Shown: positions 1 through 9,160, numbered from the stretch's first letter. The stretch: DNA of 64,000 bases from Bradyrhizobium sp. WSM471 (GCF_000244915.1 NZ_CM001442.1:124001-188000); one strand, 5' to 3'. Made by a program: numbers and translations. The notes: generated from the letters alone by a model not told the origin.

Positions 1-247
1 TGACGCGAAACGAGCCCGACATGCCCAGATGCATCAACAGCACGTCGCCGGAGGCGAGATCGGCCATGAGATATTTTGCACGGCGGCCGAGCCCCGTGAC
101 GACCTGTCCCTTCAGTCGGGCCACGAAATCCGGCTGGAAGGGAAAGCGCAAATCGGGCCTGCGGGCCTCCGCGACCAGGATTTTTGCACCCTCCATGACA
201 GGCTGAAGGCCGCGGCGGACGGTCTCGACTTCGGGTAATTCGGGCAT
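1..247 (-). CDS. mutM: Formamidopyrimidine-DNA glycosylase, N-terminal part
   Basis: Base-excision repair enzyme that removes oxidised purines such as 8-oxoguanine and cleaves the abasic site. Only the first 82 codons are in the window; the gene runs off the left edge. The product begins [14 protein letters not shown], which supplies the catalytic N-terminal proline exposed after Met removal and the adjacent glutamate. The segment GRRAKYLM matches the beta-hairpin around the conserved lysine of the Fpg family. The gene is divergent from ubiE, with about 80 bp between the starts. The C-terminal zinc finger cannot be checked here. Confidence 0.93.
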   Translation of the reverse strand, partial: MPELPEVETVRRGLQPVMEGAKILVAEARRPDLRFPFQPDFVARLKGQVVTGLGRRAKYLMADLASGDVLLMHLGMSGSFRV

Positions 248-328
248 GGTCAGGCATTCACCTTATGAGGGCGGTGTGATAGCGCCATTGCGGCGGGCGC
301 GCTATGGTCCGCCTCGTGGAGTAGAGTA

Positions 329-1090
329 ATGGATCGGCCGGGCGAAACCACGCATTTTGGCTTCAGGGACGTTCCCCTGGGCGACAAGCAGACGCTGGTG
401 AACGATGTGTTTCACAGCGTGGCGTCGCGCTATGATTTGATGAACGATTTGATGTCCGGTGGCCTGCACCGGGTCTGGAAGGACATCATGATCAGCGCGC
501 TCAACCCGCCGCGAGGCGACCGGCCGTTCGCGCTGCTCGACGTCGCCGGCGGCACCGGCGACATCTCGTTCCGCGCCGCCAAGGCCGCAGGCGCGGGCTT
601 CCATGCCACCGTCTGCGACATCAACACCGAGATGCTGGCGGTGGGCCGCGAGCGCGCCGCCAAGCGCCACCTCGAGACCCAGGTCGATTTCGTCGAAGGC
701 AATGCGGAAGCGCTCGGCTTCGCCGACCGCAGCTTCGACGCATATACGATCGCTTTCGGCATTCGCAACGTGCCACGGATCGATCTCGCGCTGGCCGAGG
801 CCTATCGCGTGCTCAAGCCAGGAAGCCGCTTCCTCTGTCTGGAATTCTCCACCGTCGAGATGCCCGGCCTCGACCGCCTTTATGACCTGTTCTCGTTCAA
901 GGTGATCCCGCCGCTCGGCCGCATGATCACGGGTGACGCCGAGTCCTACCAATATCTGGTCGAGTCGATCCGCAAGTTCCCGAGACCCAACGCCTTCGCC
1001 GACATGATCCGCGACGCCGGCTTCGCCCGCGTGAACTGGCAGATATTGTCCGGCGGCATCGTCGCACTGCATTCAGGCTGGCGTTTGTGA
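329..1090 (+). CDS. ubiE: Demethylmenaquinone/demethoxybenzoquinol C-methyltransferase UbiE
   Basis: SAM-dependent C-methyltransferase of ubiquinone synthesis. The 253-residue product has the usual family length. The SAM-binding motif [11 protein letters not shown] lies at residues 70-80, and the UbiE signatures around [11 protein letters not shown] and AFGIRNV are present. A GGAG box precedes the ATG by about seven bases. Its TGA stop overlaps the GTG start of ubiB by four bases, so the two are almost certainly co-translated. The short intergenic region towards mutM holds the likely promoter. Confidence 0.95.
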   Translation: MDRPGETTHFGFRDVPLGDKQTLVNDVFHSVASRYDLMNDLMSGGLHRVWKDIMISALNPPRGDRPFALLDVAGGTGDISFRAAKAAGAGFHATVCDINTEMLAVGRERAAKRHLETQVDFVEGNAEALGFADRSFDAYTIAFGIRNVPRIDLALAEAYRVLKPGSRFLCLEFSTVEMPGLDRLYDLFSFKVIPPLGRMITGDAESYQYLVESIRKFPRPNAFADMIRDAGFARVNWQILSGGIVALHSGWRL

Positions 1091-2661
1091 TTTCGGCGAT
1101 AACCCATAGTGCGCGCCTGATGCGCGCCGCGTTCGTATTCGCGCGCGAGGGCGTATTCGGCGCCGTCGATCCGAGCCTGGTGCCGCCGCACGGACAGCTC
1201 GCGCTAAAACTCGCGCGCCTGATCGAACGGCGCGGTCCGAAGCATGGCCCGCGGCTGTCGCGCGCGCTGACCCGGATGGGCCCGGCCTATCTCAAGCTTG
1301 GACAATTTCTGGCGACGCGCCCCGATGTGGTCGGCGTTGCCATGGCGCGCGACCTCGAAAGCCTGCAGGACCGCCTGCCGCCGTTCTCGCAAGCCGAAGC
1401 GGAAGCCGTGATCGCGACGTCGCTGGAACGGCCGCTGACTGATGTGTTCGCGAGCCTCAGTGCGCCGGTGGCAGCCGCCTCGATCGCACAGGTGCATCGC
1501 GGCGAAGTCCTGCGCGACGGCCTCCGCAAGGCGGTCGCCGTGAAAGTGCTGCGGCCCAACGTGGCCGCACGCTTCCGCCGCGACCTCTCCGACTTCTTCT
1601 TCGTCGCATACAAGGCCGAATCCTATTCGTCCGAGGCGCGGCGCCTGCGCCTCATCGAGGTCATCAACACCATGTCGCGCTCGGTTGCGATGGAGATGGA
1701 CCTGCGCCTCGAGGCTGCGGCGCTGTCGGAGATGGCGGAGAACACGCGCAACGATCCTGATTTCCGCGTGCCTGATGTCGACTGGGACCGCACCACGCAC
1801 AACGTGCTGACGATGGAGTGGATCGACGGCATCGCGCTGAACGATCACAAGCGCCTGGCAGAGTCGCAGGTCGACCTGCCCGATCTCGGCCGCAAGGTGA
1901 TTCAGAGCTTCCTGCGCCACGCGCTGCGCGATGGCTTCTTCCATGCCGACATGCACCCGGGCAATCTGTTCCTGGATGACGCGGGCCGTCTTGTCGCGGT
2001 TGATTTCGGCATCATGGGCCGGCTCGGCATGAAGGAGCGGCGCTTTCTCGCCGAAATCCTGCTCGGCTTCATCACCCGCGACTATCGTCGTGTCGCGGAA
2101 GTGCATTTCGAGGCCGGCTATGTGCCCGCGCATCACTCGGTCGAGAACTTCGCGCAAGCGATCCGCGCCATCGGCGAGCCCATTCACAACCGCACGGCGG
2201 AAGAGATCTCGATGGCGCGGCTGCTGACGCTGCTGCTCGAGGTCACCGGCCTGTTCGACATGACCACACGGCCCGAGCTGATCCTGCTCCAGAAGACCAT
2301 GGTGGTGGTCGAGGGCGTGGCACGCGGCTTCGATCCCAAGCTCGACATCTGGAAGGTCGCCGACCCCGTGGTGCGGGAATGGATCGAGCGCAATCTCGGT
2401 CCGATTGGCCGGGTCCAGGGCGCGATCTCCGGCACCGGTGATCTCGCGCGCATCCTGATGCGTCTGCCTGATATCGCCGAGCGCTCGGTTGCGGTGCTCG
2501 AACAGCTGGAGACCATGACCCGGGAGGGTATCCGGCTGTCGCCCGAGAGCATCGCGGCGATGGGCCGCAGCGAGGGCCGCAAGAACCGTTGGCGCACCGT
2601 GGCGCTCTGGATCATTGCCGCGACCTTCATCGGCATCCTGATCGCCGTCCGGAATCTGTGA
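1087..2661 (+). CDS. ubiB: Ubiquinone biosynthesis ABC1-family ATPase UbiB
   Basis: Atypical protein-kinase-like ATPase of the ABC1/ADCK/UbiB family, needed for coenzyme Q synthesis at the membrane. Key elements in the 524-residue product are the KLGQ motif (residues 70-73) that marks the family, the nucleotide-binding lysine in AVKVLRP (about 153), the catalytic-loop segment HADMHPGN (286-293) and the metal-binding DFG (306-308). A C-terminal hydrophobic segment (about 504-522) would anchor it in the inner membrane. The start is GTG, chosen because it overlaps the ubiE stop as GTGA. The next gene, coaBC, begins 56 bases after the stop. Confidence 0.95.
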   Translation: MISAITHSARLMRAAFVFAREGVFGAVDPSLVPPHGQLALKLARLIERRGPKHGPRLSRALTRMGPAYLKLGQFLATRPDVVGVAMARDLESLQDRLPPFSQAEAEAVIATSLERPLTDVFASLSAPVAAASIAQVHRGEVLRDGLRKAVAVKVLRPNVAARFRRDLSDFFFVAYKAESYSSEARRLRLIEVINTMSRSVAMEMDLRLEAAALSEMAENTRNDPDFRVPDVDWDRTTHNVLTMEWIDGIALNDHKRLAESQVDLPDLGRKVIQSFLRHALRDGFFHADMHPGNLFLDDAGRLVAVDFGIMGRLGMKERRFLAEILLGFITRDYRRVAEVHFEAGYVPAHHSVENFAQAIRAIGEPIHNRTAEEISMARLLTLLLEVTGLFDMTTRPELILLQKTMVVVEGVARGFDPKLDIWKVADPVVREWIERNLGPIGRVQGAISGTGDLARILMRLPDIAERSVAVLEQLETMTREGIRLSPESIAAMGRSEGRKNRWRTVALWIIAATFIGILIAVRNL

Positions 2662-2679
2662 TTGCAGTGTAATCATACG

Positions 2680-2700
2680 AATGATAGCATCGCTATCATT
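2680..2700. promoter_or_regulatory. Perfect inverted repeat, candidate RHH operator of coaBC
   Basis: Arms AATGATAGC (2680-2688) and GCTATCATT (2692-2700) are perfect reverse complements separated by three bases, 17 bases before the coaBC ATG. The core heptamer TGATAGC/GCTATCA resembles, from memory, the half-site described for the FitA ribbon-helix-helix antitoxin. A possible promoter, TTGCAG (2662-2667) then 17 bases then TAGCAT (2685-2690), would put the -10 box inside the repeat. Because the downstream enzyme carries a FitA-like domain, autorepression is inferred. It has not been demonstrated. Confidence 0.7.
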
Positions 2701-2717
2701 TGTGCTGGAGGGGCATC

Positions 2718-4169
2718 ATGGCGAGCCTGACCATTCGCAAGCTCGATGAAGGCATCAAAACTTACCTCAGGCTGCGTTCGGCCAAGAACCGCAGGTCGGT
2801 CGAGGAAGAGGTCCGGGTCATCCTCGGGGAGTTGATCGAAGGCCGTGAGGAGCCGCTGACGCCGTTCACGGCGCCGCCCGCGACCACCACCGCCGCGATA
2901 CCCCAACGCACCGGTACCGTTTCAGAAGCCAGCGTCACCCTGATCATCGGCGGCGGGATCGCGGCCTACAAATCGCTCGACCTGATCCGACGGCTCAAGG
3001 AGCGACGGATCGAGGTGCGCTGTGTGCTGACCAAGGCGGCGCAGCAATTCGTCACGCCGCTGGCCGTGAGCGCGCTCTCGCATGAGCGCGTCTACACTGA
3101 CCTGTTCGATCCCCAGAGCGAGTTCGACGCCGGTCATATCCGGCTCGCGCGCGAGTGCGACCTGATCGTGGTGGCGCCTGCGACCGCGGATTTGATGGCC
3201 AAGATGGCGAACGGCCATGCCGACGATCTCGCCAGTGCTATCCTGCTCGCGACCAACCGCAAGGTCCTGCTTGCGCCGGCGATGAATCCGCTGATGTGGA
3301 ACAACGCGGCGACGCGGCGCAATGTCGCGCAGCTTCAGCGCGACGGCATCATGCTGATCGGGCCGAATTCCGGGGAGATGGCGGAAGCAGGTGAAGCCGG
3401 CATCGGCCGCATGTCCGAAGCGATCGAGATTGCGACCGCCGCCGAGCGCCTGCTGCGGCCGCCGATGCCGCGCCCTCTCGCCGGCAAGCGCGTGCTGATC
3501 ACTGCGGGTCCAACCCACGAGCCGATCGACCCGGTGCGCTACATCGCCAACCGGTCCTCCGGCAAGCAGGGCTTTGCGATCGCTGCCGCCGCACAGGCCG
3601 CAGGCGCCGAGGTGATCCTGGTCAGCGGCCCGGTCGAGCTTGGCGATCCCCAGGGCGTGACGGTTAAGCATGTGGAATCGGCAAGGCAGATGCTGGAACA
3701 GGTGCAGGCCGCGCTTCCCGCTGACATCGCGATCTTCGCCGCCGCCGTCGCCGACTGGCGGGTCGCCAATGAAGGCGAGCAGAAGCTGAAGAAGAGTTCG
3801 GCCGGCATGCCGCCGCTCCAGCTGGTCGAGAACCCCGATATCCTCGCGACGATCTCGAAACTGACCGACCAGCGTCCGCCACTGGTGATCGGCTTTGCCG
3901 CCGAGACCGAGCACCTCATCGACAACGCCAAGTCGAAGCTTGCTCGCAAGGGCTGCGACTGGATTGTCGCCAACGACGTCTCCCCCGCAACCGGGGTGAT
4001 GGGCGGGGACCGCAACACCGTGCACCTCATCAGCCGCAAGAGCGGTGAGAAGAACGGCGAAATTGCAGTTGATTCCTGGCCGGCGATGACCAAGGAACAG
4101 GTCGCCATCGAACTGGTCGCGCATATCGCAAAGAGCGTGACCGGCAAATCCCGGGAGCCCGCATCTTGA
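2718..4169 (+). CDS. coaBC: CoaBC with N-terminal ribbon-helix-helix domain
   Basis: Bifunctional coenzyme A enzyme: the CoaB half joins cysteine to 4'-phosphopantothenate (CTP-dependent) and the CoaC half, an FMN enzyme, decarboxylates the product to 4'-phosphopantetheine. The 483-residue product has three parts. Residues 1-42 ([12 protein letters not shown]...VRVILGELI) look like a FitA/VapB ribbon-helix-helix antitoxin; 43-70 are a Pro/Thr-rich linker; CoaC spans about 71-245 with catalytic His140 and the PAMN clamp (187-190); CoaB spans about 255-483 with the [11 protein letters not shown] segment and KLKK (356-359). The position of the E. coli CoaC active-site cysteine is Ala224 in [14 protein letters not shown]. 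The ATG at 2718 was chosen because a GGAGGGG box ends five bases upstream; a TTG at 2700 lies inside the inverted repeat. The stop overlaps the dut start as TTGA. Confidence 0.93.
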   Translation: MASLTIRKLDEGIKTYLRLRSAKNRRSVEEEVRVILGELIEGREEPLTPFTAPPATTTAAIPQRTGTVSEASVTLIIGGGIAAYKSLDLIRRLKERRIEVRCVLTKAAQQFVTPLAVSALSHERVYTDLFDPQSEFDAGHIRLARECDLIVVAPATADLMAKMANGHADDLASAILLATNRKVLLAPAMNPLMWNNAATRRNVAQLQRDGIMLIGPNSGEMAEAGEAGIGRMSEAIEIATAAERLLRPPMPRPLAGKRVLITAGPTHEPIDPVRYIANRSSGKQGFAIAAAAQAAGAEVILVSGPVELGDPQGVTVKHVESARQMLEQVQAALPADIAIFAAAVADWRVANEGEQKLKKSSAGMPPLQLVENPDILATISKLTDQRPPLVIGFAAETEHLIDNAKSKLARKGCDWIVANDVSPATGVMGGDRNTVHLISRKSGEKNGEIAVDSWPAMTKEQVAIELVAHIAKSVTGKSREPAS

Positions 4170-4624
4170 GCAGCAAAGTCACCGTCGAACTGCAACGCCT
4201 GCCCCATGCGGAAGGGCTGCCGCTGCCGGCCTACCAGACCAATGATGCCGCCGGTCTCGACCTGATGGCCGCGGTGGCCGAGAACGAGCCGCTGACGCTG
4301 GCGCCCGGCCAATACGCGCTGGTGCCGACGGGCCTCGCGATCGCACTGCCGCCCGGGTACGAGGCGCAGGTGCGGCCGCGTTCGGGGCTTGCGGCCAAGC
4401 ACGGCGTCACCGTGCTGAACTCACCGGGCACGATCGACGCGGACTATCGCGGCGAGATCAAGGTGATCCTGATCAACCACGGCCAGACCGCCTTCGTGGT
4501 CAAGCGCGGCGAGCGCATCGCGCAGATGGTGATCGCGCCAATGGTGCAGGCCGCGCTGGTTCCCGTGGCGACCCTGTCCGCGACCGACCGCGGCGCCGGC
4601 GGATTCGGCTCGACCGGCCGCTAG
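4166..4624 (+). CDS. dut: dUTP diphosphatase
   Basis: Hydrolyses dUTP to dUMP and pyrophosphate, keeping uracil out of DNA and feeding thymidylate synthesis; homotrimeric enzyme. All five dUTPase motifs are readable in the 152-residue product: [15 protein letters not shown], the Asp-containing [23 protein letters not shown] and the C-terminal [11 protein letters not shown]. The TTG start overlaps the coaBC stop by four bases; coaBC-dut adjacency is common in proteobacteria. It is the last gene of the ubiE-ubiB-coaBC-dut run and is followed by a dispersed palindromic repeat. Confidence 0.95.
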   Translation: MSSKVTVELQRLPHAEGLPLPAYQTNDAAGLDLMAAVAENEPLTLAPGQYALVPTGLAIALPPGYEAQVRPRSGLAAKHGVTVLNSPGTIDADYRGEIKVILINHGQTAFVVKRGERIAQMVIAPMVQAALVPVATLSATDRGAGGFGSTGR

Positions 4625-4644
4625 CCGAGCTGAGCGTTGGGTGT

Positions 4645-4766
4645 ACCTCTCCCGCCTGCGCGAGAGGTCGCGCCGAAGGCGCGGGTGAGGGTTCTACCCT
4701 CTGGGGGATTGTCCCGTTGCCGAGAAACCCTCTCCCCGACCCTCCCCCGCAAGCGAGGGAGGGAGC
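4645..4766. repeat. Dispersed palindromic repeat, family A (copy 1), in the dut-divL gap
   Basis: About 122 bp compound palindrome with hairpins such as CCTCTCCCGCC...GGTCGCGCC, GCGCCGAAGGCGC and CCCTCCCCCGC/GCGAGGGAGGG. The reverse complement matches the copy at 34684-34803 along nearly its whole length. The rest of the 368-base gap (4625-4992) holds no convincing gene. Small frames through it encode repeat-derived peptides only. A short inverted repeat GACTC (4898-4902)/GAGTC (4912-4916) lies upstream of divL. Confidence 0.8.
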
Positions 4767-4992
4767 GCACCGGCTTCGGGGGCAAGCAATCCGACACGCT
4801 AGCGCACGGCAATTTCCGCCGAACCACCCGAGGAACTACGTGAACTGGAACACCGCGCCCCGCATTTTTTTGGGACCGCCTTTGCGTTCACGATCTGGAC
4901 TCTTACCGGTGGAGTCACGGTGAGGGTATTGTCGTTTGATTCGCGCGCGACGGGGGTCGCCGCGCGCAAATTCGTGCGATCTTGGGGCAACT

Positions 4993-7497
4993 ATGTCAGG
5001 CGTGATCGTGTCGATGCGTCGGACGCTGCTGTCGTGCACATCGCTCGTGCGCCACGGCTTGTTGGGAAGCGCTCTCGCGGCGCTGCTGCCGGCTGCGCCG
5101 GCTGAGGCCGCCGACCTCGTCGACACACTCTCAACATTGCTGGATTTCAACCGGCAGGAGCTCGCAGTGCTGGCCACCGCGCTGGCCCTGCTCGGCTTCT
5201 CGGTGGTCGCCGCGATCCTACTGATGCGCACACGCGTGCGCACGGCGAAGAACGAGGCGCGACTGCGCGCCCGGATCGGGGAACTCCAGCTCCAGGCCGA
5301 CCGCTTCGGCGCATTGCTGTTCGCCGAACCGCAGATCCTGATCTCCTGGCCGGCCGGCGACAATCGCGCGCAGATCTCCGGTGACATCTCCCTGGTGCTG
5401 CCGCGCGACTCCTCTCCACAGCGCGTGCTCGCATTTGGAACCTGGTTGCCGCCGGAACCGGCGCTCCGGATGGATCACGCCGTCGATGCGCTGCGCGACC
5501 GCGGCGACGGGTTCCAGCTGACGCTCACCACCGCTCATGGCCACACGCTTGAGGCCATCGGCCGCGCCATCGGCGGCCAGGCCATCGTCAGGATTCGCGA
5601 ACTCTCAGGGCTCCGCCGCGATCTGGCTGAGACCAATCTGCGTTACAAGGCCCTTTCCGACGAGACGGAAATGCTGCGCGGCTTCGCGACTGCCGCACCG
5701 TGGCCGATCTGGGCCAAGGGCGAGAACGGCGCGCTGACTTACGCCAACCCTGCCTATGTCCGTGCGACCGAGGCGGCCAGCATCACCGACGCCCAGGAGC
5801 GCAAGCTCGAGCTGCTCGACAGCGCCGACCGGACAGCGATGGAGCGGGGGCTGAAGGAAGCGGTCAATTTCACCTCGCGGCTGCCGATCGTGATCGGCGG
5901 CGAGCGGCGCATCTACGACGTGCGCGCCGTCAATGTCGGCGGCGGCAATGTCGGCGTTGCCATCGATGCCAGCGAGGCGGATGCCTTGAGCTCGGCGCTG
6001 GTGCGGATGGCGGAAGCGCACCGCCGCACGCTCGACCAGCTCTCCTCGGGCGTTGCCGTGTTCGACGGCCAGCGCCGGCTCGCCTTCTACAATGATTCCT
6101 ACCGCCAGCTGTGGGACCTCGACCGCACCTTTCTCGACGCCAACCCCGATGATTCCAGCGTGCTCGACAAGCTCCGCTCCTCGCGCAAATTGCCGGAGCA
6201 GCCGGACTTCCGCGCCTGGAAGGCCAAGCTGCACGAGGCCTATCGCGCGGTCGAGGCTGCCAAGGACACCTGGTACCTGCCCGACGGGCGCGCGCTCTCC
6301 GTCGTCACCACGCCGAACCCGGAAGGCGGCGTCACCTATCTGTTCGACGACGTCACCGAGAGCCTCGAGCTCGCCCGCCGCTTCGACGGCATGATCCGGG
6401 TCCAGCGCGAGACGCTGGATAGCCTCGCCGAGGGCGTCGCGGTGTTCGGCAGCAACGGCAAGGCGCAGCTGTTCAACCCGGCTTTCGTCCGGATGTGGAA
6501 GCTGTCCGCCGACGCCATGCGCGACGAGCCGCACATCCAGACGGTCGAGGGCTGGTGCCATCAGCTGTTCGACGACGCGATCGTCTGGCGACAGATCCGC
6601 GAGGCCGTCACCTCGATCGAGAGCCGCGCCGACATTCCGCTGAAGCTGGAGCGCAAGGATGGCAGCGTGCTCGACGGCATGATCCGGCCCCTGCACGACG
6701 GCGCCACGATGCTGACTTTCCAGGACATCACCGATACCGAGAACGTCGAGCGCGCGCTGCGCGAGCGCAACGAGGCGCTGGAGGCGGCCGACCAGATGAA
6801 GGTGGATTTCGTCCACCACGTCTCCTACGAGCTGCGCTCCCCGCTCACCACCATCATCGGCTTCGCGCATTTCCTCAGCGATCCCTCGACCGGGCCGCTG
6901 ACGCCGAAACAGGCCGAGTATCTCGACTACGTCACCAAATCGACCAATGCACTGCTGGCGCTGACCAACAACATCCTGGATCTCGCCACCATCGACGCCG
7001 GCGCCATGAAGCTGGAACTCGGCCCCGTCGACGTCAGCAAGACCATCGAGCTCGCCGCCGAGGGTCTCCAGGACCGGCTTGCCACCGACCGCATCCGCCT
7101 CAAGGTCGAGATCGCGCCCGATGTCGGCAGCTTCACCGGCGACGAGAAGCGCGTCGTGCAGGTGCTCTATAACCTCCTCGCCAACGCCGTCGGGTTTTCT
7201 CCACCGGATTCCACCGTCGGCATCAGCGCCCGCCGCACCGAACGCAGTGTGGTCTTCACCGTGACAGATTCCGGGCCTGGAATACCTGCCGACATGAAGG
7301 ACAAGGTATTCAACTGGTTCGAGAGCCGCTCGCAGGGCTCGCGTCATCGCGGCGCCGGGCTCGGCCTGTCGCTGGTGCGCTCCTTCGTCGAGCTGCATGG
7401 CGGCAATATCCGGGTCGATTCGATCGTGGGCAGGGGCACGGTCGTGATCTGTGATTTCCCGACCGACCAGGCGGCGCATCGCGACGCCGCCGAATGA
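4993..7497 (+). CDS. divL: DivL-type PAS-containing tyrosine pseudo-histidine kinase
   Basis: Membrane-bound member of the histidine-kinase family in which the phosphoacceptor histidine is replaced by tyrosine. The H-box reads VSYELRSPLTTIIGFAHFL with Tyr612 where kinases have His, the hallmark of Caulobacter DivL, which controls the CckA-CtrA cell-cycle pathway together with DivK. The product (about 834 residues) has an N-terminal hydrophobic signal-like segment, a membrane helix near residues 57-78, several PAS-like regions between about 210 and 590, then the dimerisation and ATPase domains. ATP-lid features persist: NLLANAVGF (N box), DSGPGIP (G1) and GAGLGLSLV (G2). The ATG at 4993 is one of several possible starts (TTG 4936, ATG 5014). 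Its stop overlaps the next start as ATGA. CtrA control is inferred from the family. Confidence 0.85.
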   Translation: MSGVIVSMRRTLLSCTSLVRHGLLGSALAALLPAAPAEAADLVDTLSTLLDFNRQELAVLATALALLGFSVVAAILLMRTRVRTAKNEARLRARIGELQLQADRFGALLFAEPQILISWPAGDNRAQISGDISLVLPRDSSPQRVLAFGTWLPPEPALRMDHAVDALRDRGDGFQLTLTTAHGHTLEAIGRAIGGQAIVRIRELSGLRRDLAETNLRYKALSDETEMLRGFATAAPWPIWAKGENGALTYANPAYVRATEAASITDAQERKLELLDSADRTAMERGLKEAVNFTSRLPIVIGGERRIYDVRAVNVGGGNVGVAIDASEADALSSALVRMAEAHRRTLDQLSSGVAVFDGQRRLAFYNDSYRQLWDLDRTFLDANPDDSSVLDKLRSSRKLPEQPDFRAWKAKLHEAYRAVEAAKDTWYLPDGRALSVVTTPNPEGGVTYLFDDVTESLELARRFDGMIRVQRETLDSLAEGVAVFGSNGKAQLFNPAFVRMWKLSADAMRDEPHIQTVEGWCHQLFDDAIVWRQIREAVTSIESRADIPLKLERKDGSVLDGMIRPLHDGATMLTFQDITDTENVERALRERNEALEAADQMKVDFVHHVSYELRSPLTTIIGFAHFLSDPSTGPLTPKQAEYLDYVTKSTNALLALTNNILDLATIDAGAMKLELGPVDVSKTIELAAEGLQDRLATDRIRLKVEIAPDVGSFTGDEKRVVQVLYNLLANAVGFSPPDSTVGISARRTERSVVFTVTDSGPGIPADMKDKVFNWFESRSQGSRHRGAGLGLSLVRSFVELHGGNIRVDSIVGRGTVVICDFPTDQAAHRDAAE

Positions 7498-9026
7498 CTG
7501 CGCCAACCACATTCTCCGTCGCGCTCCACAACGAGACAGCGACTGCGCAACTGATGGCCGACCTCGCGCTGCTGGTCGGTCCCGGCGATGTCATCACGCT
7601 CACCGGCGATCTCGGGGCCGGCAAGACCGCGGCGGCGCGGGCCATGATCCGCTACCTCGCCGGCGATGATGCACTGGAAGTGCCGAGCCCGACCTTCACG
7701 CTGGTGCAGGGCTACGAGCTGCCGCCATTCCCGGTGATGCATGCCGACCTCTACCGCGTCGAGGACGAGAGCGAGCTCGAAGAGATCGGGCTGTCGCCGC
7801 TGCCGGAAGCAACCCTCGTCCTGATCGAATGGCCGGAGCGTGCGCCGTCAGCGATGCCTCAAGACCGCATCGACATCGCGCTGACGCACCGGCCGGCACT
7901 GGGCTCGAATGCGCGCGCCGCCGACATCACCGGTCATGGCAAGGCCGCCGCCATCGTCGCGCGGCTGCAGGCGCTGCGCGAATTCCTCGATGCATCCGGC
8001 TACATGGAGGCAACGCGCAAACGCATGGCGGGCGACGCCTCGACCCGCTCCTATGCACGGCTGCTGCGCGACGACGAGATCGTCATCCTCATGAATTCTC
8101 CGCAGCGCCCGGATGGTGCTGCGATGTACAACGGAAAATCCTACAGCGCCGCGGTGCATCTCGCCGAAAACATCAAACCCTTCGTCGCCATCGACGAGGG
8201 CCTGCGCGCGCAGGGGATCTCCGGGCCCGCGATCCATCATTCCGACCTCGACCACGGATTCCTGATCAGCGAAGACTTCGGCAGCGACGGCGTGATCGAG
8301 GGCGATCCGCCGCGCCCGATCGCCGAACGCTACGAAGCCGCGGTCGATTTGCTGGCCGTGCTGCACGGCAAGACGCTGCCGGAGACGCTGCCGCTCGGGG
8401 ACCAGACCTACGCCATTCCTGTCTTCGATACCGAGGCGCTGCTGATCGAAATCGGCTTGATGCCGGAATGGTACCTGCCCGATCGCAACGCGCCGCTGGA
8501 CGACGGGAAGCGCGCCGAATTTTTCGCGATGTGGCGCGAGCTGCTGCAGAAGCCGCAGGCCTCGCCGAAGACCTGGATCATCCGCGATTATCACTCGCCG
8601 AACCTGATCTGGCTCAGCAATCGCACCGGCATCGAACGCGTCGGCGTGATCGATTTCCAGGACACTGTGCTGGGGCCGCAATCCTACGACGTGGTGTCGC
8701 TGCTCCAGGATGCCCGCATCGACGTGCCCGAGGCGATCGAACTGACGCTGCTGTCGCGCTACATCAAGGCGCGCCGCGCGAGCGACGCGAGCTTCGACGC
8801 GGCCGCTTTCGCGGAGCTCTATGCCATCATGTCGGCGCAGCGGAACACGCGTCTGCTCGGCACCTTCGCCCGCCTCAACCGCCGCGACGGCAAGCCGCAT
8901 TATCTGCGTCACCAGCCGCGGATCTGGACCTATCTCCAGCGCTCCCTGGCGCATCCCGCGCTCGCCCACATGCGCGACTGGTATCTCGCCAATGTCCCAC
9001 CACCTCAAAGGCCGGCCCAAGGCTGA
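7494..9026 (+). CDS. TsaE-AmgK fusion: tRNA t6A ATPase plus cell-wall sugar kinase
   Basis: Two enzymes in one 510-residue chain. Residues 1-150 are TsaE, the ATPase partner of TsaB/TsaD in N6-threonylcarbamoyl-A37 tRNA modification, with Walker A GDLGAGKT (38-45) and ADLYRVED/IEWPER motifs. Residues about 155-510 are an aminoglycoside-phosphotransferase-fold protein matching AmgK, the anomeric MurNAc/GlcNAc kinase of peptidoglycan recycling, with a catalytic segment RDYHSPN (364-370) and metal-binding DFQD (387-390). No stop or internal frameshift separates them. It overlaps divL by four bases (ATGA). murU, the next step of recycling after AmgK, lies downstream beyond a PilZ gene. The AmgK assignment rests on that context as well as the motifs. 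Confidence 0.87.
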   Translation: MTAPTTFSVALHNETATAQLMADLALLVGPGDVITLTGDLGAGKTAAARAMIRYLAGDDALEVPSPTFTLVQGYELPPFPVMHADLYRVEDESELEEIGLSPLPEATLVLIEWPERAPSAMPQDRIDIALTHRPALGSNARAADITGHGKAAAIVARLQALREFLDASGYMEATRKRMAGDASTRSYARLLRDDEIVILMNSPQRPDGAAMYNGKSYSAAVHLAENIKPFVAIDEGLRAQGISGPAIHHSDLDHGFLISEDFGSDGVIEGDPPRPIAERYEAAVDLLAVLHGKTLPETLPLGDQTYAIPVFDTEALLIEIGLMPEWYLPDRNAPLDDGKRAEFFAMWRELLQKPQASPKTWIIRDYHSPNLIWLSNRTGIERVGVIDFQDTVLGPQSYDVVSLLQDARIDVPEAIELTLLSRYIKARRASDASFDAAAFAELYAIMSAQRNTRLLGTFARLNRRDGKPHYLRHQPRIWTYLQRSLAHPALAHMRDWYLANVPPPQRPAQG

Positions 9027-9073
9027 AAGGCTAATAAAGGCTGAAAACGCTAGTAGGCGCTGAAAAGGCTGAT
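9019..9073. repeat. Three 18-bp direct repeats
   Basis: Three imperfect copies start at 9019, 9037 and 9055, an exact 18-base period. They share GGCTGAAA or GCGCTGAAAA followed by a GGCTA/CGCTA/GGCTG element. The first copy contains the stop codon of the tsaE-amgK gene and the last ends about 90 bases before the PilZ start. They may be duplicated regulator sites or slippage products; no protein can be named. Confidence 0.7.
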
Positions 9074-9160
9074 TTGGAACCCGATTTACCGGCTGTTAGC
9101 CAAGACGCCGGTAATCTGGGGGCGACGCAGCCGGATGATTACGGGGCTGGAGCAGGGCAG

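Noticed and set aside
2500..4700. A PIN-domain toxin partner for the RHH domain of CoaBC
   Set aside because: No VapC/FitB-like frame on either strand near coaBC; the neighbours are ubiB and dut.
4637..4923. Small frames in the dut-divL gap
   Set aside because: They encode repeat-derived proline/arginine-rich peptides from family A and have no start signals.
5605..7512. Long minus-strand open frame antisense to divL
   Set aside because: Shadow of the strong plus-strand coding; composition is typical of antisense frames and it has no start context.
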